Assembly (NCBI GenBank): GCA_030407315.1
Contig: JALQPE010000946.1
Location: forward strand, 1-64,000
DNA length: 64,000 nucleotides
Direction: 5' to 3'
Source of the DNA: Asparagopsis taxiformis
Taxonomy: Eukaryota; Rhodophyta; Florideophyceae; Bonnemaisoniales; Bonnemaisoniaceae
Shown: positions 10,566-21,166 of the stretch, one piece after another
Position numbering within the stretch: position 1 is the first letter of the stretch
Layout of the letters: every line of letters starts with the position of its first letter
The notes under the pieces: generated by a model
The model's input: only the letters and a program-made list of their open reading frames with translations
Told to the model about the DNA's origin: nothing
Database searches by the model: none
Made by a program: the position numbers and the translations under genes

Positions 10566-10620
10566 GCAGGCCGTGTGGGACGCGCGGCGTGAAGCGGCCC
10601 TGTGCGATTTAGCCGTACCC
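10566..10620 (+). repeat. 55-bp copy of chromovirus antisense-frame sequence
   Basis: This segment matches 16843-16897 over 55 bp with one mismatch (T/C at 10609). There it encodes QAVWDARREAALCDLAVP in the antisense frame. Similarity ends abruptly on both sides, so this is a captured or templated fragment in unrelated DNA. Confidence 0.9.
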
Positions 10621-10915
10621 GTCTGTGTTCTCGGAAATGGACGCGGACGTCCACAACCTCTAGTACACCTAGTATTACTAGGCGGACGTCCATGTTCTCC
10701 AGTATTTTTGGATGTCCGCCTAGAACCGGACGTCCATGCGGTCTAGTACGTCTAGTATTACTAGGGCGACATTCATTGTTTCTAGTACCACGGATGTCCC
10801 CCTCGGGATGGACTTCCGCCATGTCTATGTCCACCTAGGACGGGCGCCGGTTCAGAAATTCAAAAATTTCGACCCCAGAAATTTCTGCCGCCGTGCTCGA
10901 CATGGATGTCCGCAT
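10621..10915. repeat. Cluster of GGACGTCC and CTAGTA motifs
   Basis: GGACGTCC/GGATGTCC words in both orientations alternate with CTAGTATTACTAG (twice, near 10,669 and 10,751) and TCTAGTAC. These are the same words as in the 43-bp array and hairpin at 8741-9290, but here irregularly spaced. The two clusters flank a 1.3-kb interval and could be subterminal repeats of a non-autonomous element. Confidence 0.6.
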
Positions 10916-10979
10916 CCATCACGGCGACCACTCTATTTTTCCTTGTCGGTCGACTCCAATTTCGTCTTTAATTTTTTCA

Positions 10980-11930
10980 TCCTCTCGCTCACACCCCCTT
11001 CCAGTTGGTGCTCACCTCCCCCGTACTGTACCTCAAACACCCCCAATACCACTCTAGCACGCATTTTCAGCTACCTATCCCCGCTTCCACGGTGCACACC
11101 TCCATTCCATACATCCTTTTCTGCTCTACCGTACAGATTTCGTATAACCAGTCCTCATACTACCTCAGAATAGGGCAAAACACCCCCTATCTCCTCGACC
11201 ATGCTCTCCCCCATCACCTTTGAAACGTATTGTTCTTCAGTACCCTCTCTCCTCTACCTCAACCCCTCTCCTTCGCCCTCTACACAAACTTCCCCTGCAG
11301 CTTACTCTTCCAAAACCTCTCACTCCCCATCCCGTACCCGACCTGCTCCACCCCTCCCTCCCTCAGCTGCTCCATGCCCCCACGCCATCCGCATCTTCGA
11401 TACCGTATACACCACCACCACCGGCCCACGCTCCCGCACTGCGGGGTGGCTCCCCCGCCGTATCCCCAGAAACCTCCCCGCTCTGAAACACATATCAACC
11501 CCCCACTTCGCACCCTTCCTCCCACTCCCCTCCCTCCCCAAATACAATAACCCCCTTCTTCTCCATCACATCCCCACTCACCACAGCCAGAACAGACGCC
11601 ACCCCCTCCCCCTCTTTCTCCTCACTTTCCTAAAAACCCCTCCTCTCGGCGCCTTCAACCGCACCCTCCTACGGTCCCACCTAAACACCTCCTTCGCCCT
11701 CACTACCCCAACACTCTGCAGCGTCTCCCCAATCCCCATAATATGCTTGTCGGCACTCCTCTCCGAATCACAATCCATTCTAAACCCGCACTCCGTACAT
11801 TTCCACCTCCCCCTGTACCATCCCAAGATTCCATCCCCCCACAGAACACATCCTCATACCACAGAAGAATTTTCTTCCTCTCATACCTCATCCTTAAAAC
11901 CTCCATCAGCTCCATGTAAATTTCGATGAA
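10980..11930. other. C-rich, G-poor strand-asymmetric block
   Basis: The plus strand is dominated by C and T with very little G for about 950 bp. The long Pro/Ser/Thr-rich plus frame (11201-11929) has no domain, repeat or start signal and is what such composition yields. I do not call a gene. Confidence 0.6.
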
Positions 11931-12229
11931 AATATTTTCTCTACTATGCAATCTCAAACATGTATGAGCCTATGCCTTTCCGCTTTGTCACCCTTGAATA
12001 TTGGTACTCATGTATTCATAAAATAGGGCCACCCACATCCCTATCCCGTTCTGCAAGCTTTACAAACCACTAGACGCATACTCCACAACTATACAACAAA
12101 CACTACTCGCTATTTCAGACGACGCGGTACACAAGTAGCGTAGTCTCAACCTTCCGTGCAGCCTTCCCTGATGCGTACAATTGCGAAACACGTCTAGACG
12201 TATATCAGAAGTGAGTGCGGGAATTTTCG

Positions 12230-13317
12230 GCACAGGAGATGCTGGGCCACCAAATTGATTTTTCGGAAATTTTAGAATTTCTGGGCTGGCCAGCAGTGCA
12301 ATCGAGCAGGACATCCACCGGACGTCCATTTCAGGTTGGTCGTGAGAGAGTGGGGCGGGACCATGATGAAACAAGGACCAAGACCTGTCCCTGACGTGTT
12401 GAGCCTGAAATCGACTCATCGTTAGGCGCCATTTAGCCTTACAGTTGGTGCTTACAGAAGCCAGTGACAACCCCACTCGGGGCGGCGGCCGGTTCCTGGG
12501 GCCGTTGTGGCCAAATTAGACACCTTGATTAGAATTAAAATTTGGGCTATTCTCAAAAACATGCACATGTGAACATGTTTTTGAGATGGGGGTGTGCCGT
12601 ACGGCACAATCGACCCGCTGAAATCGATGAGTTTTTGCAATATTTTTTTCTGCCCTGAATTGTAGAATTTCTGGGCTGGCCAGCAATGCATCTGAGCTGG
12701 ACATCCACCGGACGTGCATTTCAGGTTGGTCGTGTGTTGCCTACATCCACGCATTGCAGAAACTAAGCAGGCGGGTTCACTACTAATATAAAGTGCACGG
12801 AATATGAGTAACGTGATGGGTGGGTAGTGTTTGTGTTGAGGGAGTAAGGCGGGACCATGATGAAACACGGAAGAAGATGTCACCCTAGCATAACTTAGGC
12901 TTAAAGCCTGGAATCGACTCATCGTTAGGCGCCATTTAGCCTTACAGTTGGTGCTTACAGAAGCCAGTGACAACCCCACTCGGGGCGGCGGCCGGTTCCT
13001 GGGGCCGTTGTGGCCAAATTAGACACCCTGATTTGAATTAAAATTTGGGCTATTCTCAAAAACATGCACATGTGAACATGGTTTTGAGATGGGGGTGTGC
13101 CGTACGGCACAATCGACCCGCCCAAATCGATGTTTTTTTGCAATATTTTTTCTGCCCTGAATTGTAGAATTTCTGGGCTGGCCAGCAATGCATCTGAGCT
13201 GGACATCCACCGGACGTCCATTTCAGGTTGATCGTGTATCGTGCACGTCCACACATTACCGGAAGCAAGTAGGCGATGAAGCACGTACAAACCCAATTGT
13301 TCTGCTATTTCCACCAT
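12230..13317 (-). repeat. Dispersed repeat R, three tandem copies
   Basis: There are three copies of the repeat seen inverted at 545-835. The word GAATTTCTGGGCTGGCCAGC recurs at 12277, 12665 and 13167, and the block beginning GTTAGGCGCCATTTAGCC at 12421 and 12924. The last two units are therefore about 502-503 bp apart and near-identical; the first is shorter and diverged. Copies 2 and 3 keep the GTGCCGTACGGCAC palindrome (12594-12607 in copy 2) and the long hairpin (12551-12563 with 12574-12586); copy 3 has one mismatch in the hairpin. Confidence 0.85.
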
Positions 13318-13504
13318 AGACCATCGAGTCTAGAGATGTGAGGGAATCGTCCTGGAAATCATGCTCCAACCCACGAGGGAATGGACAATCTAGTTTGAAA
13401 GCATGGAACGGAAGTACATTATACTAGGTTCATAGATTGAAAGTGATAAAGGAGATGATTATATTCTCGATAATTGTTTACCAAAGTAGTAGTTGTTAAG
13501 CTAT

Positions 13505-15351
13505 CTAGCCGTCGGAAAATTGTTCTTCGTCTTCGTCCTCATCATATTCAGGATCTCCCGGCAGAATAGGCGTTATCGGCAACTGTGGAGTTGATCTGCT
13601 CAAGATGAATTCTTCACCCGCTGTGAGGGTTCTCTTCTTGGGAGCTTCTGTCGTCTTCATCCGCATGATTCCGAGCTGCCCTGTCTTCGGCCTACGATCT
13701 TTCTTGACCGGGATGGGAACAACTGTCTTGTGGCGAACATTGACAGGTGCCGGTTGACTTTGCCTGGCAGACCGGCGCGGAGCATTGGCGATTACTTCTT
13801 CTTCGAATCCCAACCGCCTGATGAAACCAAACGAAACATTGTCGGGAATCGGATACGACGCATTCCTGAAATACGTGTGATACCTCGTTGTCGTGTGTGA
13901 CACAACTCTGTCGAGATGCCCTGCCCCGGCATGTTGTACATGGCCGTGACCGATGAAGACTGAACGTGGCGGAACGATTACCTTCTTCAGCTTCATCGTC
14001 TTGGCGTACATATCTAATTCCAGTGCTTTGGAAAAGACGTACTTGTGGGACCCTGGACACACCCAGATAGGGAATGGGTCATCTCCGTTGGTAATAACAA
14101 AGTAACCCGGAAGTTGATCTTTGCGGTCGCGAGGAGGAACAGGGAAATCATTGTGTGGGACCTGCCGAGGACACCCCTTTCCCGTTATCAAAAACCGTCC
14201 CCCAGATGCCGGCATGACAAGTTTTTCTCCCGGTAAACCGCACTCCTCCAGCCCTATCAGCCGGACAAGGATTCCCAACCACACATCCAGCAGGGCTCGC
14301 CGCGTCACAAACTTGAACCGGTCGATATGCGACTCGTCGTTCTCGGCATAGTCAACCAGGCAGTGGCGCGTAGACGTGAAGCGAGCCCTCCCCTCATTCC
14401 GGTTCTTCTCATCTGTTTCATCGTCCCCAGTATTGACAATGGGACTCCACAGCTGCCGGTTCCCAGGGTCCTTGTGCACCTCCTCCCCCTCCCATGTTCC
14501 CAAGAAGTACCGAAACAATTCCTGGTTAGGAATTTCTTCCATGAGACCCAAGTCAAATGGGAACTTGTCCGACGCATCGAGGTAGCTTACATCCGCGAAA
14601 TTGTGCATCACCGTATACCCTCGCTCGTTGATTTCCGTTCGGCAATTGTGGAAGTACGCCATACCAGTGCCGGCCTCATACGAATCCTTCCAGCTTGTAG
14701 ACATTCGCGCAACCTGGGCGAAGTCCAGCCTCGAGGGTAGAAAAGTCGATGTAGGCTCACACATCGCCTTGGCAGCCATCTTCCACGCTGCGAAAAACAT
14801 CGGATAGATGGTCTCGATCTCGAAAACAAGATGACGAGCCCGATGTTGTTCCGGAATATGCAGCCCCTCAAACACAGGGTCCATCGCCACTTGCTTCAAA
14901 TACCTCACCTCTCTGCCCTCCTCATCGATTTCCACACTCTCCAATAACAACCTGAGCTCAATCGGGGGCAGACAGCCAACCCTCACCGATGCGATGACGT
15001 CCGCGGGACGCTGCGCCAGATGATGCCCTTCAGCTCGGTCTTTGACTTCGAAATCGTCGGGAAGAGATGGCATCCGGTCGTCGAACAGGAGGTCGTGTTC
15101 AGAAGGAGAGTCACGAACGATGTAACCGTCTTCATCGACTTCGACTCCTTCCGGAACAGTGAGTGTAATTGTCACTTCGCGGACCCCCTTGCTTTTGACA
15201 TGGCCCTCATCTGCAATGTTGTTTTCTTCCTCGTCCGAAACGTTATGGACAGATTCTTGGTTGGAGGGAGTCGCACCAGCACGTTGGTTATCTTGGGGGA
15301 CAATCTCAACGGCAGAATCGGGGGAACGGGCGGAGTCTTCGTCAACCTCAT
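13505..15351 (-). pseudogene. 2OG-Fe(II) oxygenase-like gene, N-terminus cut by an LTR
   Basis: The minus frame is open from the LTR boundary at 15351 to the stop at 13505 (about 615 codons). I see no in-frame ATG before the middle of the first conserved block, and upstream the frame meets a TAG inside the LTR, so the true start has been lost. Counting from a GTG at 15175, the core has an HxD pair (H341, D343, in QVPHNDFPV), a strand PIWVCPGSHKYV and a distal HAGAG histidine (H415), followed by RYHTYF, the usual double-stranded beta-helix layout of 2-oxoglutarate/Fe(II) dioxygenases (PhyH/AlkB-like class). The substrate is unknown. The N-terminal part is acidic and the C-terminus has a basic linker and a DEDEDEEQ tail, which suits a nuclear protein. 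The remaining frame is uninterrupted, so the truncation looks fairly recent, or expression may start from the LTR. Confidence 0.65.
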
Positions 15352-16139
15352 TGTAGGAACAGCCGGGGTGGCGATCGCTAAGGGAGTTCTAGAATTGCAG
15401 CCGTGTCAGGGCGAGGTGAACCGTAACGCGCTGGTTGAACTTGCGTTCGCGCGTCGCTCGGTCGCGCTGGCGAACGGGTGGTACAACGGCGGAACGCGTA
15501 GGGAACGATCGCAACACGGGATTCGCGGGCCGGCGCAAGCCGTGATCTCAGGGGGAGATCACCGAGTAAACTCGAGCACAACGCGATCCACACAGGGGTC
15601 GTAAATCCCTGGCCTAGTGGCGTGCGACGCAACGCGCGCTATCGCGGTGCGACGCGGTTCGACGATCGGTTTATGCGCAGCGCGCACGCGAACGTCGGCG
15701 ATCGTGAGCAACCCGCACGCAACGTTTCAACGCAATCGGTCCTCGCGATTCGCTAAACGCTTAACTCGTAGCTGCGAAGATGCTGGCTGTTTATTGGTAA
15801 GGTGCGAAGCGGAACGACCATTAATAGCTAACTACTAAGGACAGGTTGTCCTTGCGCGGCCGGCCGGCGGCCGCTCGCTCGCACGCAAAAAGGGAAATAT
15901 TTGGGAAAAAGACTTTCGTCATAAAAAACCCAAAAAGGGAAAATAAAGGGAATTTCGCAAAGGCGCTACACGTGGCGCCACGCTCGCAATCGTACGCGTT
16001 CGCGCAAGCGCGCCGTGACACGTAATTGTATCGCCACGCGTACGCTCGCTTACTAACTAACTAAACGCGGATGCACGCGGACTCAACGCGACGCATCGCT
16101 CCGACCCGCGCGCGCACTTGCAACATAAATTGCATCACA
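15352..16139 (-). repeat. Chromovirus 3' LTR
   Basis: In element orientation it begins TGTGATGCAATTT and ends TCCTACA. It differs from the 5' LTR by a few substitutions and a 4-bp CCGG duplication in the GGCCGGC run near 15860. The polypurine tract lies directly outside it at 16140-16147. Confidence 0.92.
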
Positions 16140-16147
16140 CTCCCCCC
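16140..16147 (-). other. Polypurine tract of the chromovirus
   Basis: The minus strand reads GGGGGGAG immediately before the LTR start TGTGATGC. This is the expected plus-strand DNA priming site and confirms both the LTR edge and the element's direction. Confidence 0.8.
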
Positions 16148-16312
16148 GACTAACATCACAGCGCGTCCTCGCGCGTCATCTCTTTCCTCACGTGCTTTTC
16201 CGTTTCCTTCGTTCTTCTCTTTTTGTCTGCAACTTCTTCTCTTTTGTTCCATCTCCTTCTTCCTTTTCTCTTGCCACCCGCGTTCGCCGTCATCCTTACC
16301 GATTCGCACGCT

Positions 16313-19133
16313 ATGGCGCACGATGGTGATACCCTTCCGAGCTGGCTGCGGGCCAGCATTCCTTCCGGCGAAGGCGCTGCGACGCCGCTACGCACTCCGT
16401 CTGCCGCTTCGCGCTTTGCTTCGCCTGCGAGCCCCGAGAGCCCGTTCTATCTTTCCATGGCGCAAGCGTCATCCGCGAGCGCTCCGGTTGGCGCTACGGC
16501 GAGTGCGCATAATACGGACGGCGCTGACGCATCGCCCGGTATCGACGCGACAGTGGACGTGACTGCTGCTCCCGCATCCGCGTCTGGGAGTCGCACGAAC
16601 GTCGGCGTGCCTTTGCGGTCCATTCCTGCTCCTTCGTCTGTTTCTATTCCTTCTGCTGCGCAACACGTACCCGCTGTCGCCCCGCGTGCGCGCTACGAAG
16701 ACCCTTCTGCCTTCCGTTTCCTTCCGCGCGCGATGCCGACTTGGACTGAGCTAGGCCGTGTTCAATACTTTCCGCGGCGTTTCCAGTGGGTGCGTATCGC
16801 CGACGTCAACCGCTACGCGGTGATGCCCGTTCATAAAAACGCGCAGGCCGTGTGGGACGCGCGGCGTGAAGCGGCCCTGTGCGATCTAGCCGTACCCACT
16901 AATCTTCCATGCGATGCCTATTTCCTCGAGGACGCAGCGGACGAGCGGCTTGTGCGTCATCTGGCGCGGCTCCGAACGATGCGACGCGACGAATTTGCGC
17001 ATCTTGATCCATGGGCGGCGGCGCCTAGCGCCGGCTTCTTGTTGGACGGTGGTGTCCCCTGGAACGACATCGAACAAGAAGGAGAAGTCAGTGTACCGTG
17101 GTTCGTTGACGCGGAGATGCGTGCCGAAGGGCGCCGCGAGTTACGCACGCGCCGTTCCGCCGGTTACTTCGTCACGTATCGCGACGCGGAGTTTCGCGAG
17201 TTCCCCGAGGATCGCGTTGGCGCTTTCTTTCCGCGCTACGATCCGCGCGACTGGCCGGAGGCGCCAGAATCTCTTTCCGTTCCCTTGCCTTGTGTCTTCC
17301 ACTATGCGCCGTCCGTTCTCCTTGGCCTTGACGTCCCCGTGGAGACGCGTTCTTATTTCTGGGCCGTAGCCCTTAGCGAGTGGGTCGTCATGGTGGCTTG
17401 CGCGTGGCTCCATGTCGCGTTCGTCGAGCGCCGCATCGTTCGCTTGAGCGACAGACTCGTGGCTGGCATCGAGAGCGTCGGCGCTGCGGCGGTTGTTCGT
17501 GGCGGCACGTATTCGGTTGCGCATTTGGAGAGTCTTTTGACGGAGCATCGCGCATGTCCTTGGGACGAGACGCCTGTCTTCGACGTCGCCCCGGGTGTGG
17601 ACTTTAACGAGGGTGGCCAGTGGTTGCCTTGGAGCGCGGAACGCGGCGTGATAGACTGGGCGCACGGCGCGCTCGGGGTTCATCGTCATACCGAAATTCC
17701 GCACTTGTTGTTGAAGTCGCCGCGTAACCCGTCGCGCAGCGCATTCGCGCACTTGGAAGCGGGTGACGTTGTGACCGTGGATGCCGTCTTGTCGGCCTTA
17801 TCCTCCAACGAGTTGCACGTGATGCGCGCAACTAATTCGCGCGAGTACGCGCAATACCTCGGCATGGCTGCGTTATTGGCCGTCGAGCGCCGGCGTTTCC
17901 GCGACGGGCGCTATTCGTTATTCTCTGAGTCGCCTCGGCCTCCTGTTGACATTAATCAGTTGGACGCAGCGCTACGGGCAGAGTACGTCAAGGTTTATAA
18001 CGAACTGCAGGAGCTGAAGAAGTCCATTCCAAGCCAAGACAACGCTAACGCGTCGGGTGGTGCGAGCGCGAGCGCGGCGGTTGGTAGCGTCGCGGCATCG
18101 AGCGCGGTCGCGGTTATTGATCCGGCGGAGGCGCCGGCGGTGGTGGGCGGCGAAGACGTCGTCGCGTTAGCGGATTCAACGGGTGCGGCCAACTTGCAGG
18201 CACAAATCTCGTCTGCTGAGCAAAACCGCGACGAGGCGCTTTCGCGTGTGACGTCGGTCGCCCAAGCTCGAGACGAAGCCCCGGGACGCCTTGACGTGGC
18301 TATCACGGCCCGCGACGAGGCGATTAAGGCTCGCGACGATGCGAACGAGGCGCGCGACGAGGCCGTGTCATTCTTACGCGAGACTGGCTGCGTCCGAGGC
18401 GCGCGAGGCCGCGCTGAAGCGTAAGGTCGACGAAGACGCCGTGCGCATCGAGCGCATGCATAAGGATATCGGCGTAATGCAAGGTCGTGCGGCGAAACAG
18501 GAGAAGGAGGTTGAAGGTGGTCGCGAAGCGTTGGCGGCCCTTCAGTCTCGTTACGATTCCGTCGGTTCAGCGCAGGAGGCCGCGCAGCGTGCGTTGGCCG
18601 AAGTCGAATCGAATTTGGAGGCGGAGAGGGGTCGGTTGGCCGCTCGAATCGCCGCTGTACGTGACGGGTATCGCGCTCGGGAGAGGGAGACTGTCCGCCG
18701 GGTTCAGGAAACTATCGAACGCGCTCACCGTATGGGCTCGGCGTTAAATGACGTCGTCAATTTCATGCAGCGTTCCCCTGCGGGTTCCGTTGATGAAAGG
18801 GAGTCGACTGGTGCGACGCAGTCGGAGAGCGGGTTGCGCGCAGAGGCGACGCGTGGCGCGACGGGAAGCGTTGGTTCGGGTCGAGGCGGGGCGCGTCCCA
18901 TGACGCGTTCGCGTGCAGCGGCGAGTTCCGCGGGTCGCGTGAGGCGTACGGGTATCCCTCCACTCCGGATCGGCGTACACGACGGGCGCGTCGTTCGGGT
19001 GTTAAATTCCGAGCGGCGACGCGGTCACCAGGCAGATACGGCTTCAAGCCGTGCTCGTTCGCGCGGTGCGGCAGCCAGTTCGTCGAGCCGCGCTTCGCGT
19101 CGAGACGACGACACGCGCGCGCCTCCGTCTTAG
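16313..19133 (+). pseudogene. Antisense extra frame of the chromovirus (coiled-coil protein), one frameshift
   Basis: This long frame runs opposite to gag-pol, between pol and the 3' LTR. The first in-frame ATG is 16313 (MAHDGDTLPSWLRAS); the hydrophobic codons upstream lack an ATG. Part 1 (16313-18424) is Ala/Ser-rich at first, then a globular Trp/Arg/Asp-rich region (about residues 140-560; WTELGRVQYFPRRFQW, PSVLLGLDVPVETRSYFW), then a coiled coil with repeated ARDEA heptads. Near 18385-18400 the reading moves to the frame that ends at 19133; the coiled coil continues without loss (EAREAALKRKVDEDAVRIERM) and ends in a Ser/Arg-rich basic tail. One 1-nt lesion would explain this. I recognise no family. 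A globular domain, a long coiled coil and a basic tail could suit a second structural or nucleic-acid-binding protein. Antisense frames in this position are known from plant Tat/Ogre-type Ty3 elements. Confidence 0.7.
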
Positions 19134-19139
19134 TTACCA

Positions 19140-21166
19140 CTTCGTTCCTCCTCCTCGCATTGGATCTTCTTTCGAAATAAACTCTCCTTGCTTGTATCTC
19201 CCCCTAGCGCTTCGTAATGCGGGGTTCCTCCCGTCCGACGCGCTTGCGGCCGTGAAACGCCAGGGTTCCTGCAGCTTTCGAGTGAGCGACAGCGCAACGC
19301 GGGTTCCGTCAAATGCATGCATGAGCCGGTGTTTCCGCGAAGGGGCGCGCGTGTCGTTGCTTGAAACCGTATTTGCCCGCTGCCCACGTCGGCGTTCGGA
19401 GGGCACGCGGCCGGCGGCGTCCAGTCGTGCGCGCGGGGGGAAGGGAGGGGTAGACTGCATACGTTGCGAAGCGAGAAAGGTTTGCGTGGGGGGGTAGAAG
19501 AAGGGAGTCTGGACGGGTAGCGCGTCGGTGCGAGTTCGTCGTAGCGATTTCGTTTCGTCGGTTCGTCACGCGCAATTCTCGACGTCGCTGGTTAATTTTC
19601 GCATGCGTATTCGTTGTTCGCTTCCGCTTCGCGTCGTCAATCCGTGCCGCCTTACGCATCCGTCGTTCGCGTCGCTGGTTCGTTCGCTTCTTCGCATCCG
19701 TCGTTCGCGTCGCCTACTACCGACGTTCGCCGTTTGCTACCGTGTCTATTGTCCCGTGACTAGAGCGGACGGCCGAATGGTACCTAGGGGGCTCGGGTGG
19801 GGGTCACATTCTTCCCTTCTTGGAGCGAACCTCATTCTCCACGCTTGGGTTGAGGGGGAACCATGCACGTGGGCACCACTATATTCTCGGTAGGGGGCTG
19901 CGTGCGTCCAGGGGTCTGCGTCCTTCCACCAGCTTCGAGCGCCTCGCTGGAGTTCGTGTATGTTTTCGTCCAATCAGGTGACGGTAGTAGGGGACAGTTC
20001 GTCACGGTGCGGGGGCCAGCTTGACGGCGGCGCGATTCGGGTGCCCCTTTTGTCGCATTTTTCCAATGGGACAATTCGAGTGGGACGGTAGAATTGCTAA
20101 ATAGCCGGGCCAGCTCGCACGCCAGCGCCAGTGTCGCTCCCCTTTTTTCGCGCGAAAACGCATCGCGTGGTCCCGCGCATGTCGCGACCTCTGGAGTAGG
20201 TCGGGTGTTAGTCGAGGTCCAACTCGCATCGTATCCAGAGATGCGCGGCCGTTCGTATTCGCGGCGGTTCCAACGAGCGTAGTGGCGCAGTGGCCGTGTG
20301 GCGGTGGACGGGAACTGGTCGTTAGGCGTTACGTGGCGTAAACGGCGGATAGTCGCGTGGCGAACGAAAGGCGACCGGAATGCAAGCGGCGGATATTGCG
20401 TGGCGCCTGTTTAACGAGATTAACGCAACGTCCGTCATGGGCTTCTCGCGCTCATCGCACTTCTTAACAGGCAACGTCTCGAGCGTCAGCGAGGGGGCTC
20501 AATATTTTCGCGGTGGTGGCGTCCCGCGCGACGCGTGTCGATGCCGGACCGACCAGCGTCTGTGAGGGCCCCTTCGAGTGTTGCCAAGCGTCGAGATTCA
20601 GGTAGTTTAGTGCGGGGCGGCGCGCCTTTGCGCGGGTAGTCGGCGCGGGTAATAGCGCGGCGGGCAAACGTCGAATCGTATCCAACCTGTCAGGCGCACA
20701 CGTACGCGGCTCGCGAGCGGCGTCGCTTCATTGCGCGCGGCAGTAGTTCCAGGTCATTCAGCGATAGAATGTCGAGTGCGCGCGGAATGGCGAACGACGA
20801 AGCGTTGGCGCGAACGGCGATTGCGTGGCGTACGCCGAAACGGTTACAAGGCGTTCGAGGAAGCGTTTGCGTGTTGTGCGACGAAGCGGTTGCGTGGCGC
20901 TGCGACGCTTGGCGGTAGTAAGTCGTATCTCCTCCCGGTCCCTGCTGCCGATAGTAGTTTGGCGTGGTGCAAGGCGGGTAGCTGTGTTTGCGTTTGGATG
21001 CTTACCACTGCCAGGTAATCTTCTGGCGCTCGCGCAGCTTCTTCATCGACGTAAACGCACGTGGATGGCAACCCCACCACCCGCAACGCTTCGTGCATTA
21101 CTTGCGTTGCGCCCGGGGCGTCGCTTGTCGGCTTGCAATACGCGCGCTGGTGCGGGTAGGCGTCGT
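19140..21166. other. Chromovirus spacer between antisense frame and pol, no gene
   Basis: About 2 kb of CpG-rich sequence lies between the convergent 3' ends of the antisense frame and pol. It has local near-repeats such as CATCCGTCGTTCGCGTCGC (twice near 19,655-19,715). I see no sustained frame with codon-like character. Confidence 0.6.

Noticed and set aside
11201..11929. Long Pro/Ser-rich plus-strand frame
   Set aside because: The region is C-rich and nearly G-free, which removes stop codons by composition; no domain, repeat or partner frame supports it.
15020..15604. Plus-strand frame crossing the LTR edge
   Set aside because: It is antisense to the oxygenase coding frame and runs into LTR sequence; its codons have no independent character.
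16223..16312. Signal-peptide-like hydrophobic leader on the antisense frame
   Set aside because: The hydrophobic codons start from TTG with no in-frame ATG; the first ATG is 16313, after the hydrophobic run.
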